DNA from: Pseudomonas sp. W4I3
GTDB lineage: Bacteria; Pseudomonadota; Gammaproteobacteria; Pseudomonadales; Pseudomonadaceae
Reading direction: 5' to 3'
Assembly: GCF_030816195.1 (NCBI RefSeq)
Contig: NZ_JAUSXS010000001.1
Coordinates: 2,255,501-2,319,500 of the forward strand
Length of the DNA stretch: 64,000 bases
Shown here: one piece after another, positions 27,905 to 35,928 of the stretch
Layout of the letters: the number at the start of each line of letters is the position of its first letter
Numbering within the stretch: position 1 is the stretch's first letter
Translations under genes and position numbers: made by a program
Notes under the pieces: generated by a model
Told to the model about the DNA's origin: nothing
Databases searched by the model: none
The model's input: the letters and a program-made list of their open reading frames with translations, nothing else

Positions 27905-28374
27905 TAAACGGCTCCCTGGCTGTAAAGCTGGATGGTTGCGAACACTTCGGCGTAACGGGCTGACATGTACGTGATCAGGGCGGCGACAATCGCGTCGGCT
28001 TCACGTTTTTCGATAACCCCGTCATCCAGTGCCGCAGCCATGATCTGATCAACCTTGCCCCGTTGAGCCGAAGCTTTGAGCGAGCGGCTGTACAGCTCGA
28101 CGTTGTCCAAGGTCTCCGGGAGGCTCAGCGGCACGAACATGCCGCCATACATAGAGGCGATGTAGTCGGCAAGGTAGGTAGTGCCGGCGACTTGCTCCAG
28201 GCGGTGAATGTGTTCGTCCGTCAGTGGGCGACTGCCCGCGTTCTCGTAGGCTTGGTTGTCGAACTTCTTAAGCGGCATGCCGAGGTCGGCCGAGGCGTAC
28301 ATCCGACCGCCAGGGTAGGCGCCGATGACGGCCATAACGACGCTCTTTCTGCTGTCTAGAACTGGGCGTTTCAT
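27904..28374 (-). CDS. YmfL-like prophage regulatory protein
   Basis: 156 aa. KSVVMAVIGAYPGGRMYASADLGMPLKKFDNQAYENAGSRPL (residues 10-51) resembles YmfL/CII-type regulators of lambdoid and P2-like prophages, and HRLEQVAGTTYLADYIASMYG the following helices. Second gene of the early operon; its stop overlaps the ogr GTG (TAGTG). A CII-like role in the lysis-lysogeny choice is likely but not proven. Confidence 0.75.
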   Translation of the reverse strand: MKRPVLDSRKSVVMAVIGAYPGGRMYASADLGMPLKKFDNQAYENAGSRPLTDEHIHRLEQVAGTTYLADYIASMYGGMFVPLSLPETLDNVELYSRSLKASAQRGKVDQIMAAALDDGVIEKREADAIVAALITYMSARYAEVFATIQLYSQGAV

Positions 28375-28403
28375 CTTCTGGTTTCCCCTTGGAGCCAGAG
28401 GCC

Positions 28404-28616
28404 CTAATTTGCAATCTCGCCGTCTTTGATGCCGAGCAGTACGGCAGCGCGATGAGCTTCACCGCGCAGGCACTTTTTCTGTCCGTTCAAAACCGCGTAG
28501 ACCGTCGATGGGTTGAATTCATGTTCTTCGGCCCAGTCTTTGGCTGAGATCCCGAGACGTGCGAGACGATCACGGGCCTCTTGGCATGCTTGCTCGATGG
28601 GGGATGCGTTCGGCAT
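28404..28616 (-). CDS. Cro-like HTH protein
   Basis: 70 aa from ATG 28616. ISAKDWAEEHEFNPSTVYAVLNGQKKC is a helix-turn-helix with recognition helix FNPSTVYAVLNG. First gene of the leftward early operon, divergent from the repressor, so it fits Cro. No good ribosome-binding site is visible; two exact copies of GTTTCGTGTG (28623-28642) fill the leader. Confidence 0.8.
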   Translation of the reverse strand: MPNASPIEQACQEARDRLARLGISAKDWAEEHEFNPSTVYAVLNGQKKCLRGEAHRAAVLLGIKDGEIAN

Positions 28617-28653
28617 AGTCTCGTTTCGTGTGGTTTCGTGTGATGACAGGGGG

Positions 28654-28682
28654 AGAATATTCAACAAGCGTTGAATAGTCAA
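28654..28682 (-). promoter_or_regulatory. Early promoter with repressor operator in its spacer
   Basis: TTGACT (28682-28677) and TATTCT (28659-28654) are 17 bp apart on the minus strand. ATTCAAC-AAGC-GTTGAAT (28659-28676), a perfect 7+7 palindrome, occupies the spacer. A further GTTGAAT half-site at 28702 overlaps the repressor start. Confidence 0.8.
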
Positions 28683-28699
28683 CTCCATAAGGGGTCGTT

Positions 28700-29023
28700 T
28701 TGTTGAATATCGGTGAAAGGCTGAGGGAGGAGCGTGTCCGCTTGGGATTCAATCAAGCCGACTTCGCCGCATTGGCAGGCGTCGCCAAGACATCTCAGTT
28801 CAACTATGAAAAGGGCGAGCGAAGCCCTGACGCGGCTTATCTAGCAGCAGTTGCCAGTAAAGGCGTGGACGTTCTTTATGTCGTTACTGGCGAGCGGCTT
28901 TCGGTAGGAGAGGGGACTCTGTCAGCCGGTGAGCTGGAGATGGTCGAGGTCGTTCGCTCGTTGGATGAAGAAGACAAAGGTGCAGTCAAACGCTTGCTGC
29001 AAGCGTTCAATCAAAAGAAGTAG
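28700..29023 (+). CDS. XRE-family prophage repressor (CI-like)
   Basis: 107 aa. HTH at RLREERVRLGFNQADFAALAGVAKTSQFNYEKGER. There is no ATG; TTG at 28700 or, better spaced from AAGGGG, TTG at 28703. No peptidase domain follows, so RecA-driven self-cleavage is not expected and induction must use another route (for instance an antirepressor). A GTTGAAT half-operator covers its start, suggesting autocontrol. Confidence 0.88.
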   Translation: MLNIGERLREERVRLGFNQADFAALAGVAKTSQFNYEKGERSPDAAYLAAVASKGVDVLYVVTGERLSVGEGTLSAGELEMVEVVRSLDEEDKGAVKRLLQAFNQKK

Positions 29024-29033
29024 GGACCATGGG

Positions 29034-29381
29034 ATGATTCAAGGAATGAAGTTTCTCGTAATCGCAGCAGCTTTGATGACGGGAATTAACTGTGCTGCGG
29101 ATGTGAAGGTACACACTGTTTCCAGCTCCGACTTCGGTGACGCCTGGCCGTTTACAGTCGAAAGCGTTGATCTGATGTGCGACGGGCCATCGCCTAAAGC
29201 GCTAGCGCGGACGGCTGACGGGACTGTCTACGCCCTTAACGGGAGCGCCCGCAGAATCGCGAATGACCGAGGGTGGGCGGATGGGTTTGATATTACAAAA
29301 CCCAGCTCTACGATGCCTTCTGTGAAGATGGACTACAGCGATATCGTTCAAATCGCGCAGGACCTTTGCTCCACCCCCTGA
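29034..29381 (+). CDS. Exported DUF2511 (YebY-like) protein
   Basis: 115 aa from ATG 29034 (ATG 29046 possible). Signal peptide MKFLVIAAALMTGINCAADV, then SSSDFGDAWPFTVESVDLMCDG and DGTVYALNGSARRIA, the pattern of YebY-like DUF2511 proteins, ending in a conserved LCSTP-type cysteine. It follows the repressor by 10 bp, so it is likely expressed in the lysogen and may change the host. Confidence 0.68.
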   Translation: MIQGMKFLVIAAALMTGINCAADVKVHTVSSSDFGDAWPFTVESVDLMCDGPSPKALARTADGTVYALNGSARRIANDRGWADGFDITKPSSTMPSVKMDYSDIVQIAQDLCSTP

Positions 29382-29512
29382 CCTTTTTTCCGAAAGGCGT
29401 GTGCCAAACTGATTAAGCGGGGAGGGACAGTTGAAAATTACGCGACCTCCAGGTGCTTTTGTTGGCGCCTAGGTTGGTGCCGGGCACCCGGTTGTGTTGA
29501 AAGGAGTAACAC

Positions 29513-29671
29513 ATGTCGGTGCGTAAAGAGGTCCAGTCAAACCAGTCGGAAAACGTTGAGTTCACGGAGCTGACTCAGCTTGAAAGAATGGTGCTTCAAT
29601 TGTTCAGACGACTGGATCATCAACAGCAGAAGGATATCGTGCGTTTCATTAACGTGCTGTTGAAAAAGTAA
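29513..29671 (+). CDS. Small prophage protein (52 aa)
   Basis: Too short for the usual cut-off. AAGGAG precedes ATG 29513. The product MSVRKEVQSNQSENVEFTEL and a helical remainder (ERMVLQLFRRLDHQQQKDIVR) resembles a small helical DNA-binding or regulatory protein. A terminator follows at once. Third gene of the lysogeny unit or separately expressed. Confidence 0.6.
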   Translation: MSVRKEVQSNQSENVEFTELTQLERMVLQLFRRLDHQQQKDIVRFINVLLKK

Positions 29672-29673
29672 AA

Positions 29674-29700
29674 GGAAGCCCGGCATTGCCGGGCTTCTCA
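29674..29700. terminator. Bidirectional terminator
   Basis: AGCCCGGC-ATT-GCCGGGCT at 29677-29696 with A-rich DNA on the left and TTCTCATT on the right. It separates the rightward lysogeny genes from the leftward-transcribed tail operon ending in gpD. Confidence 0.85.
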
Positions 29701-29704
29701 TTCA

Positions 29705-30973
29705 TCAAGCTTTCGTGGACTGCATCCTTGCCCACTCCCGATCTACTGCCCGCTTCGCTGTCTTCTCACTGGCGTACAACCATCGCAACCGCCTCGGCTT
29801 CGACTGATCCCCTGCTGTAACCGTTTTTTCCTTCCCGGTTTTCTGGTCGCGGTAGTAGGCGATGATGCCCGTGTAATCGCCCTTGTTTTCTTCCGCCAGG
29901 TCTTCGACGTTGTCTTCTGGCAACTTGCTTTCCAGTTCCAGGCTGACGGTGTAGCCGCCATCCGGGCTCAGGCTGTGCTGCACGTTGCCGCCGTACCAAA
30001 TGATCTCGTCGATTTCCTCCTTAACCCCCTGGAGCGTGTAAGTCAGTTCGGGGATCAGGTCCGGCCGGCCCATTGCCAGGGTATAGCTGAGGGTGGCGCT
30101 ACCACGTTGCAGTCGGCGGAACTCCGCGCGGGCGGCACGCAGTGCTGACTGCTGATCGCTGTAGGTGTGGCGCAGGTCCTTGAGATTCTCGCCACCGCCG
30201 GCAATCGCTTCCTGTTTCTTGGCACTGTGCACGTCGTAGAAATACGCGCGCACGCCGTCGTAGCTGTCCCGGTCAGCCTGCAGGTAACGGTGCTGGTCGC
30301 CGTCTGCGCGGGTGAGCGTGATGTGGGGTAGGGGAAGCCCACTGGCTGTCTTTCCACCGCCTGCAGGGATGCATAGCAGGCACCCGGCCTTCACGCTGGC
30401 TACCGCGTCGAACTCTTCGCCCAGGCGGGTGATCAGGTTGGCGTCCGATTCGTTGGCCTGGTCAAGCTGGAGGATCGGCAGCGCACCGAGCGCGCCGGCA
30501 ACCGTTGAGGTCAAGTTGTTTCCCATGGCGATATCGCCGATGACCTTGCCCAGCGTGGTATTGCTCCAGCTACGTTCGCGCTTGGTCTTCAGCCCTTTGC
30601 GCAGGTCTGCCGATCGAGCGCGGATGCTGAGCACATCCGGCGCGCCGCTGTGCTCCGTCTCGTCGACGGTGTAAGTGCCCTTGTCCACCAAGCCTGTGTC
30701 GCTCCAGCCCAACCACAAGCGAAGTACCGCGCCTTTGGGCGGAATGGACAAAAGCCCGTCGTGGTCGCTCAGCGTGATCGTGAGCTGGTCAGCCTCAACG
30801 CCACGGTTATCGGTTAGATCCAGGCTCATCAGCCGCGGGCTCACCTTCATGGCGATATCGTTGCCATCGACCGTGAGGCGGAATGCCGGAACAGGATAGG
30901 CAGCGTCCCGAACGAAGCGTTCCGCCGTATCCACAAGGTAACCCGTGACTTTGGACAGCGCGGCCTCTATCAC
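29705..30973 (-). CDS. D: Phage late control protein gpD (baseplate hub)
   Basis: 422 aa, P2 gpD family, the hub at the tail-tube tip (related to gp27/VgrG). VPAFRLTVDGNDIAMKVSPR and ADQLTITLSDHDGLLSIPPKG are the family N terminus, and WSNTTLGKVIGDIA the middle. Last gene of the F operon; starts overlapping gpU by 4 bp. Confidence 0.92.
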   Translation of the reverse strand: MIEAALSKVTGYLVDTAERFVRDAAYPVPAFRLTVDGNDIAMKVSPRLMSLDLTDNRGVEADQLTITLSDHDGLLSIPPKGAVLRLWLGWSDTGLVDKGTYTVDETEHSGAPDVLSIRARSADLRKGLKTKRERSWSNTTLGKVIGDIAMGNNLTSTVAGALGALPILQLDQANESDANLITRLGEEFDAVASVKAGCLLCIPAGGGKTASGLPLPHITLTRADGDQHRYLQADRDSYDGVRAYFYDVHSAKKQEAIAGGGENLKDLRHTYSDQQSALRAARAEFRRLQRGSATLSYTLAMGRPDLIPELTYTLQGVKEEIDEIIWYGGNVQHSLSPDGGYTVSLELESKLPEDNVEDLAEENKGDYTGIIAYYRDQKTGKEKTVTAGDQSKPRRLRWLYASEKTAKRAVDREWARMQSTKA

Positions 30974-31410
30974 AGCAACCCCCGCAGAACGCTGAGCCCG
31001 GTGCTTGTAGCAGCGCCGAGAAGGTCGATACGGTCATCATCGGTACGCTTCAGCGTAAGGGTGAACTCGATACGGCGCGGCGTGCCGTCTCTGAAGAAGA
31101 CAGTTTTAGTCTCGCTCAGGCTTTCTATCACCCACAGCCCGTATATCCGGCCGGTACCTTCAACCATCGGCCAGGCCTTGCCGGTGTTCGCCATCAACCG
31201 CAGAGCGTCCAGACTGAGAACACTGCCTGCCAATTCCGGGAGGATGATGCCGGGGAGGGTGATGGTGTCCTCGCCACGGCCAACAAACTGCAGCGCAGGG
31301 GATGTGCCGACGCGGCTGTTGCTGGCATGGCGCCAATTTGTTTGGCGCTGCAGCTCCTGGTAAGCGAGGGTCGATAGGCTGAACACGAACATGCCGAGGC
31401 TGAGCATCAT
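30970..31410 (-). CDS. U: Phage tail protein gpU
   Basis: 146 aa. GMFVFSLSTLAYQELQRQTNWRHASNSRVG and LWVIESLSETKTVFFRDGTPRRIEFTLTLKR are typical of gpU, a tail completion/baseplate protein needed in contractile tails. Lies between the tape measure and gpD as in P2. Confidence 0.93.
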   Translation of the reverse strand: MMLSLGMFVFSLSTLAYQELQRQTNWRHASNSRVGTSPALQFVGRGEDTITLPGIILPELAGSVLSLDALRLMANTGKAWPMVEGTGRIYGLWVIESLSETKTVFFRDGTPRRIEFTLTLKRTDDDRIDLLGAATSTGLSVLRGLL

Positions 31411-31415
31411 GGCGA

Positions 31416-34400
31416 TTAATCCCGGTCCGATAACTTGCTGCGCTGACGTGCGCGCTTTTCGTTTTCAATCTTGTTGAGCATGGCGCGCAGGCTTTTCTCC
31501 ATGGCTTGCATGTCCATGCCAGGCGCTGCCGCGATGGTGATTTGGTAGGTGTCGTGGCTGTCGTAGACCGCCGATGTACCCGCGCTGCTGATGGGAGGAC
31601 GATCATCAACCGCCAATGCCGGCATGGCTGTTGCGGTTAAAGCCAGAGTGCCGGCCGCTGTCAGTTGCTTGCCCATGCTCGACAACGCATTGAGCGGCCC
31701 CTTTTGTCCACCCTCCAAGCCCTTTGTCAGCCCCGCCATGGTGAAGCCGCCCAGCTCAGCAAACACCCGCGAAGGGCTGTGGATACCGAGCTTTTCCTTG
31801 AACCATCCGATGCTGGAATCGCCAATGGAGCTGATAGTGCTTTTGACGGCGCCGAGGCCAGCTTTCAGTCCGTTGACCAAACCATTGACGATCATCCCGC
31901 CGAATTCGGTGAATTTCCCCGGCAGCTCCACGCCGAAGTAACTCATCACCCCGGCGAACGCCTGGTAGAACAAGCCAAGCGGGCTGAAGTTGGTGATCAT
32001 TTGCAGGATGCCGGCAAGGCCCTGGTCAAAGCTGGTTTTGATAGTGGTCCACACATTGACCGCGCCGGTTGCCATGGCGCCAATGCTTTTCAGCAGCGTC
32101 ATGATCATGTTGCCGATGGCTGCGCCGAAGCGTTGACCCATCGACTGGGCGGCGCCGCCGACGTCGTCGACCGGTTTCAACAGGTCGGTGAACCAACCGA
32201 TAACTCCGCTGATGCCGGAAGAGATCAAGTTGAACAAGGGGCGGACGATGCTGCCGAGCAGACGCAACGCAAAACCGATAACCGGAATCGAGTAGGCAGC
32301 TTTCGCCAGGCTGATCAGCAGCCCGCCGAACTTACCAAACCCTGCGAGCACCGGCTGCAGGGCTTCGGTGAGTCCCTGACAGAAACCGAGGAAGAAACCC
32401 TTCATCGGTTTCCAGTATTTGTAAATCAGCAACGCACCCGCGACCAGGCCCGCGACAGCGGCGATCAACCATCCGACCGGGGTTGCCAGAATAGCTGCAC
32501 CGACCGCACTGATAGCGCTGCCGAGCATTGGTAATACGCTGACCGCCGCAAGCCGCGCGGAACTGATCAGCGTAGGAATGACGCCCATGATCCCGCCGAC
32601 GGCCCGGCTGGCAGTGACGGTTCTCCAGACTTTTCCCATCCGGCCAACCTCTACGCCGGCGCCTGCGGCTGCGATACGGGTTCCGATCAGTTGAGCTTTG
32701 ATACTACCCAAACGAATGCCGAACATCGCCATGCCATAACGCAGCACGGCGAAAGGGCCGAGCATGCTCGCCATGGTCAATGCCAGCGTGCCGAAGACCA
32801 GCGCTGCAGCCGCGACAGCCGCGACGACTTTTACCAGGCCGCCGGCTAACTTTGGGTTTTCCCTGGCCCAGGCTCCTACGCCGTTGGCAAGATCGCCCAG
32901 CGTATTGATCAGCCCTTTAAGCTCGGGAGCAACTGCGGCTCCGAACTCCGCCATGGCATTGGTAAAGCTGCCCTCGGCCGCTTCCATAACGTTGGTCAGG
33001 GTTCCGAGCTGCTCGTTAACGCGGGTACGCAGATCGGCCTGATTTTGCAGCTTCTGCTGTACCTCCCTATACCCGGCCAGACCCTTGCTCATCATTGTGT
33101 TCAAGGTAGTCATTGTTTCGGAGTCATCGCCGAACAAACTCTTGATGGTCGCGGTGCGGTCTTCATCGTTCAGTGTCTTGAGCTTCTCAACCTGAGCGAA
33201 AAGGTTTTCCAGTCCGGCGAAGTTGCCCTTGTCATCGGTAAACTTGAAGCGGATGGATTTACCTTCCAGCGCCATGATCTCGTTGACGTCCTTGACCCCG
33301 TCCTTGTCCAGGCCTGCCTGAAAGATCTTCCGGTACGCGTTGCCAGCGGCACCGCCTTCCATGCCTGCCTGGTCCATCATGACCAGGAGGGGGGCCAGCT
33401 CAGCGGCGGCGTCGATTCCCGATTTTTTGATGGTGTCCATCACCGGGGCAATTTTACTGAATCCCTGCAGCATGTTGGTCGGGTCAACGCCGGCATAGAA
33501 GCCTCGCTGGATGGTGTCCATCAGCGACATCATGTCTTTCTCTGACGTGCGCGTAGCGTCCTGCATCTTGGCAGCGAACTCAGCCGCGTCGGTGGCTTCC
33601 ATCTTCAACTGCACGCCGAGGTAAGCAGCCGCCTCACCGGTGCCGCCCAGGATGCTTTGCGCGCTCAGGCCCTGGCGCCGAAGCATCGTCATCATGTTCT
33701 GGAAGTCGGCCGTGGTGCCTGGCAGGCGGTCGCCCAGCTTGGTCGCCAGGTCGGTGATCCTCTGGAAGTCTTCCGACACTTTGCCGGTGTCGCTCATCAT
33801 CGACACTTTTAGCTGCGTGGCCGAGTCTTCATTTGGGGCAAAGGCTTTGATTGCCGACACCACGGGGCGGCTGGCGGCGTAGCCCGCGCCGAGGCTGCCG
33901 GCTCCGGCTACCGCAACGCTGCCGGCCAGACTCTGGGTTTTGTCGTAGGTGGCACGCGCCTTTGCCAGGCTGTCCTGCTTGCGCTTCAACGCATCCAGGT
34001 GGTCCATCTGCATTTTCATGGCCTGGGTGGCGGTGTCGATATCGCGCTTCAGCTTCAGTTCGTGCGCGCCCAGGGCATTGGTGTTGATGCCGGCGTTTTT
34101 GAGCTGCATGCCAAGGTTGGCAAGTTTTACTTGCTGCTGGCCGTACTGCTCGCCCAAGCGTTTCGACTCGGCGGTGTGCTGTTTCAGCAGCGCGAGCTGG
34201 TCCTTGAACGGGCTTTCCAGGCGGCGGATCTCGTCGCGCAGGCTGGCGTGGCCCGCACGACTGGTGCGCAACTGCGCGTTGTTGAGTGTGAACCGGTCAG
34301 CCAGGGCCTTTTCCTTGGCGGCGAGCTGGTCCAGCTGGGTCTTGCGCTCCCGCTGGGCGGCTGTGAGGCGGGTGTATTCGTCGTGCTGCGCTCGGGTCAG

Positions 34401-34853
34401 GGCGTTGCCCTTTTGCATCACGGTATTGAGCGCGGCGATCTGGCTGGCTGATTGGCGGTGTTCGTCGCTCATCAACCCCAGGGCATTGCGTGTCCCGGTG
34501 AGTTCGCGCTTGAGGTCGGTCTGACTGGTTTTGAGCGCGTCGACCTTCTGCCGGGACTTGTCGAACAGCGCCTGGGTCGGCGCGAGCTGCTGCCGGACTT
34601 TGGCCGTTTCGCGGGCGAGTTCGCCTACCTTGGTGTTGTTGGCGGCGAGCGCCTCGGATGTCGCGCGGGTTGCGGCCTGCAGTTCACGCCATGCGCCGAC
34701 GTCGCGTTGCTGGGTGTTGAGTTCTTTCAGGCGGTCGCGAGCGGCTTTGAGGGCGCGGGCGGTTTCCTTGCTACCGCCCGTGATTTTGTTCAGCGGACCT
34801 GTGGCCTTGTCGATGGCGCTGAGCAGCACCTGAAGTCTCAGATCATTCGCCAT
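31416..34853 (-). CDS. T: Tail tape measure protein gpT
   Basis: 1145 aa from ATG 34853 (MANDLRLQVLLSAIDKATGPL). Long coiled-coil N terminus (about residues 20-330, with repeated LARETAKVRQQL-type heptads), a TP901-type tape measure core (MMDQAGMEGGAAGNAYRKIFQ), and hydrophobic segments at about 670-820 for membrane passage. Its length sets the tail length. Its start overlaps the E' reading frame by 11 bp. Confidence 0.94.
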   Translation of the reverse strand: MANDLRLQVLLSAIDKATGPLNKITGGSKETARALKAARDRLKELNTQQRDVGAWRELQAATRATSEALAANNTKVGELARETAKVRQQLAPTQALFDKSRQKVDALKTSQTDLKRELTGTRNALGLMSDEHRQSASQIAALNTVMQKGNALTRAQHDEYTRLTAAQRERKTQLDQLAAKEKALADRFTLNNAQLRTSRAGHASLRDEIRRLESPFKDQLALLKQHTAESKRLGEQYGQQQVKLANLGMQLKNAGINTNALGAHELKLKRDIDTATQAMKMQMDHLDALKRKQDSLAKARATYDKTQSLAGSVAVAGAGSLGAGYAASRPVVSAIKAFAPNEDSATQLKVSMMSDTGKVSEDFQRITDLATKLGDRLPGTTADFQNMMTMLRRQGLSAQSILGGTGEAAAYLGVQLKMEATDAAEFAAKMQDATRTSEKDMMSLMDTIQRGFYAGVDPTNMLQGFSKIAPVMDTIKKSGIDAAAELAPLLVMMDQAGMEGGAAGNAYRKIFQAGLDKDGVKDVNEIMALEGKSIRFKFTDDKGNFAGLENLFAQVEKLKTLNDEDRTATIKSLFGDDSETMTTLNTMMSKGLAGYREVQQKLQNQADLRTRVNEQLGTLTNVMEAAEGSFTNAMAEFGAAVAPELKGLINTLGDLANGVGAWARENPKLAGGLVKVVAAVAAAALVFGTLALTMASMLGPFAVLRYGMAMFGIRLGSIKAQLIGTRIAAAGAGVEVGRMGKVWRTVTASRAVGGIMGVIPTLISSARLAAVSVLPMLGSAISAVGAAILATPVGWLIAAVAGLVAGALLIYKYWKPMKGFFLGFCQGLTEALQPVLAGFGKFGGLLISLAKAAYSIPVIGFALRLLGSIVRPLFNLISSGISGVIGWFTDLLKPVDDVGGAAQSMGQRFGAAIGNMIMTLLKSIGAMATGAVNVWTTIKTSFDQGLAGILQMITNFSPLGLFYQAFAGVMSYFGVELPGKFTEFGGMIVNGLVNGLKAGLGAVKSTISSIGDSSIGWFKEKLGIHSPSRVFAELGGFTMAGLTKGLEGGQKGPLNALSSMGKQLTAAGTLALTATAMPALAVDDRPPISSAGTSAVYDSHDTYQITIAAAPGMDMQAMEKSLRAMLNKIENEKRARQRSKLSDRD

Positions 34854-34962
34854 CGTTGGCACTCCGCACCCTGGCGCGCTCGCGCCAGTCCATCAGGTCT
34901 TGCAGGCCCAACTGATCCATATCAGCCGGGGCCCAGTGAAAAACCACGGCCAGATCGGCCAT
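34843..34962 (-). CDS. E': Tail assembly protein gpE' (frameshift partner)
   Basis: 39 aa if read from ATG 34962 (MADLAVVFHWAPADMDQLGL...), the GpE family. In P2 this frame is reached by -1 slippage from gene E; here the frame is open upstream right back to the slip site at 35013-35019, so the main product is probably an E-E' fusion spanning 35306-34843. It acts with gpE as chaperone for the tape measure. Confidence 0.85.
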   Translation of the reverse strand: MADLAVVFHWAPADMDQLGLQDLMDWRERARVRSANDGE

Positions 34963-34970
34963 GGCGTCTT

Positions 34971-35306
34971 CTACGCGACGAGGGATGCATCCGTCTTCGC
35001 CGACTTCTGCAACAAAAAACCAGAGATTTTGCTGCTCAAGGCCAGCAGATCGGCAGGGTCCATGCCGGTGACTTCGACGGCGGTAAGGCTCGGAGAGCTG
35101 ATGCGCGGCAGAACCTTGATCAGACTGCCGACGTCCATCTGCAGTAGCTCCACCAGGCTCACGCCGCGCAACTCGCCGGAGTTCGGTTTGCGCAGGGTGA
35201 TGCTGTCGATGGTGGTGATGCCGCGACGGATTGGCGTGTCGAGGATGACGGTGTTGTCGTCGGCCAGCTGCTGCACGTCGGGCTGTTCGATGGTTTCGTT
35301 CTTCAT
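34971..35306 (-). CDS. E: Tail assembly protein gpE
   Basis: 111 aa. ITLRKPNSGELRGVSLVELLQMDV and PSLTAVEVTGMDPADLLALSSKI match the gpE/gp41 tail-assembly family. The C-terminal codons GGT-TTT-TTG form the slip site. Located between the tube gene and the tape measure as in P2. Confidence 0.9.
   Translation of the reverse strand: MKNETIEQPDVQQLADDNTVILDTPIRRGITTIDSITLRKPNSGELRGVSLVELLQMDVGSLIKVLPRISSPSLTAVEVTGMDPADLLALSSKISGFLLQKSAKTDASLVA
35013..35019 (-). other. Programmed -1 frameshift site (E to E')
   Basis: TTTTTTG on the minus strand, placed as T-TTT-TTG in the gpE frame at codons 96-98. A -1 slip enters the E' frame, which is open from there to 34843. P2 uses the same heptamer at the same place (established). 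Confidence 0.85.
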
Positions 35307-35355
35307 TGGATTTGCTCCTGGTGATTAAAGGGTGAGTCTCGATCGAGCGGGTGCT

Positions 35356-35871
35356 TCAAATGCCCATGCCGGTGCGGTGCTTCTCCAGCATGTCCACGCC
35401 GTTGACCTTCTCGACAAAGTTGAGCAGGTCGATTTCGATGATTTCTTCGCCATCCACGGTCAGCTTGTAGTAGCTGCAGGTGGTGGTCATGGAGTGCTCA
35501 GTGTCTTCACCGGGCTGGGCGTCGCCCATTTCGATGGTTTCGTGGCGACCGCGCACAACCACTTCCACGTTGCTGACTTCGCCAGTGTCGTCTTGCTGGT
35601 AAGGGCCAGAGAATCGCAGGGCCACGCTGGAGGCGTTGACCGCGCCGAACTGACGCAGAGAGATCAGATCGAGCCCACCGGTTTTCCATTCGAACTGGAT
35701 GCCGTCGTCGGACATGCCCAGGTCAGCTTTGACCGGGCCATTCATGCCGCCGCCGCGATAGCCTTCCATCTTGCGGCCGAGGGCGGGCAGGGTGAGGGAC
35801 TTCACCAAGCCGAGGTAGCTGTTGCCGTCATTGAACAGGTTGAGGTTTTTGAGCTTGCGTGGCATTGCCAT
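35356..35871 (-). CDS. FII: Major tail tube protein gpFII
   Basis: 171 aa. MPRKLKNLNLFNDGNSYLG and KKLTL-like LVKSLTLPALGRKMEGYRGGGMNGPVK match P2 FII, the protein of the inner tube. Follows the sheath gene as expected. Confidence 0.95.
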   Translation of the reverse strand: MAMPRKLKNLNLFNDGNSYLGLVKSLTLPALGRKMEGYRGGGMNGPVKADLGMSDDGIQFEWKTGGLDLISLRQFGAVNASSVALRFSGPYQQDDTGEVSNVEVVVRGRHETIEMGDAQPGEDTEHSMTTTCSYYKLTVDGEEIIEIDLLNFVEKVNGVDMLEKHRTGMGI

Positions 35872-35928
35872 GGCGGTGTTCTCCGGGATACGGGGTCAGG
35901 GTGAACTCCCCTTGCGGGGAGGCCCGGT

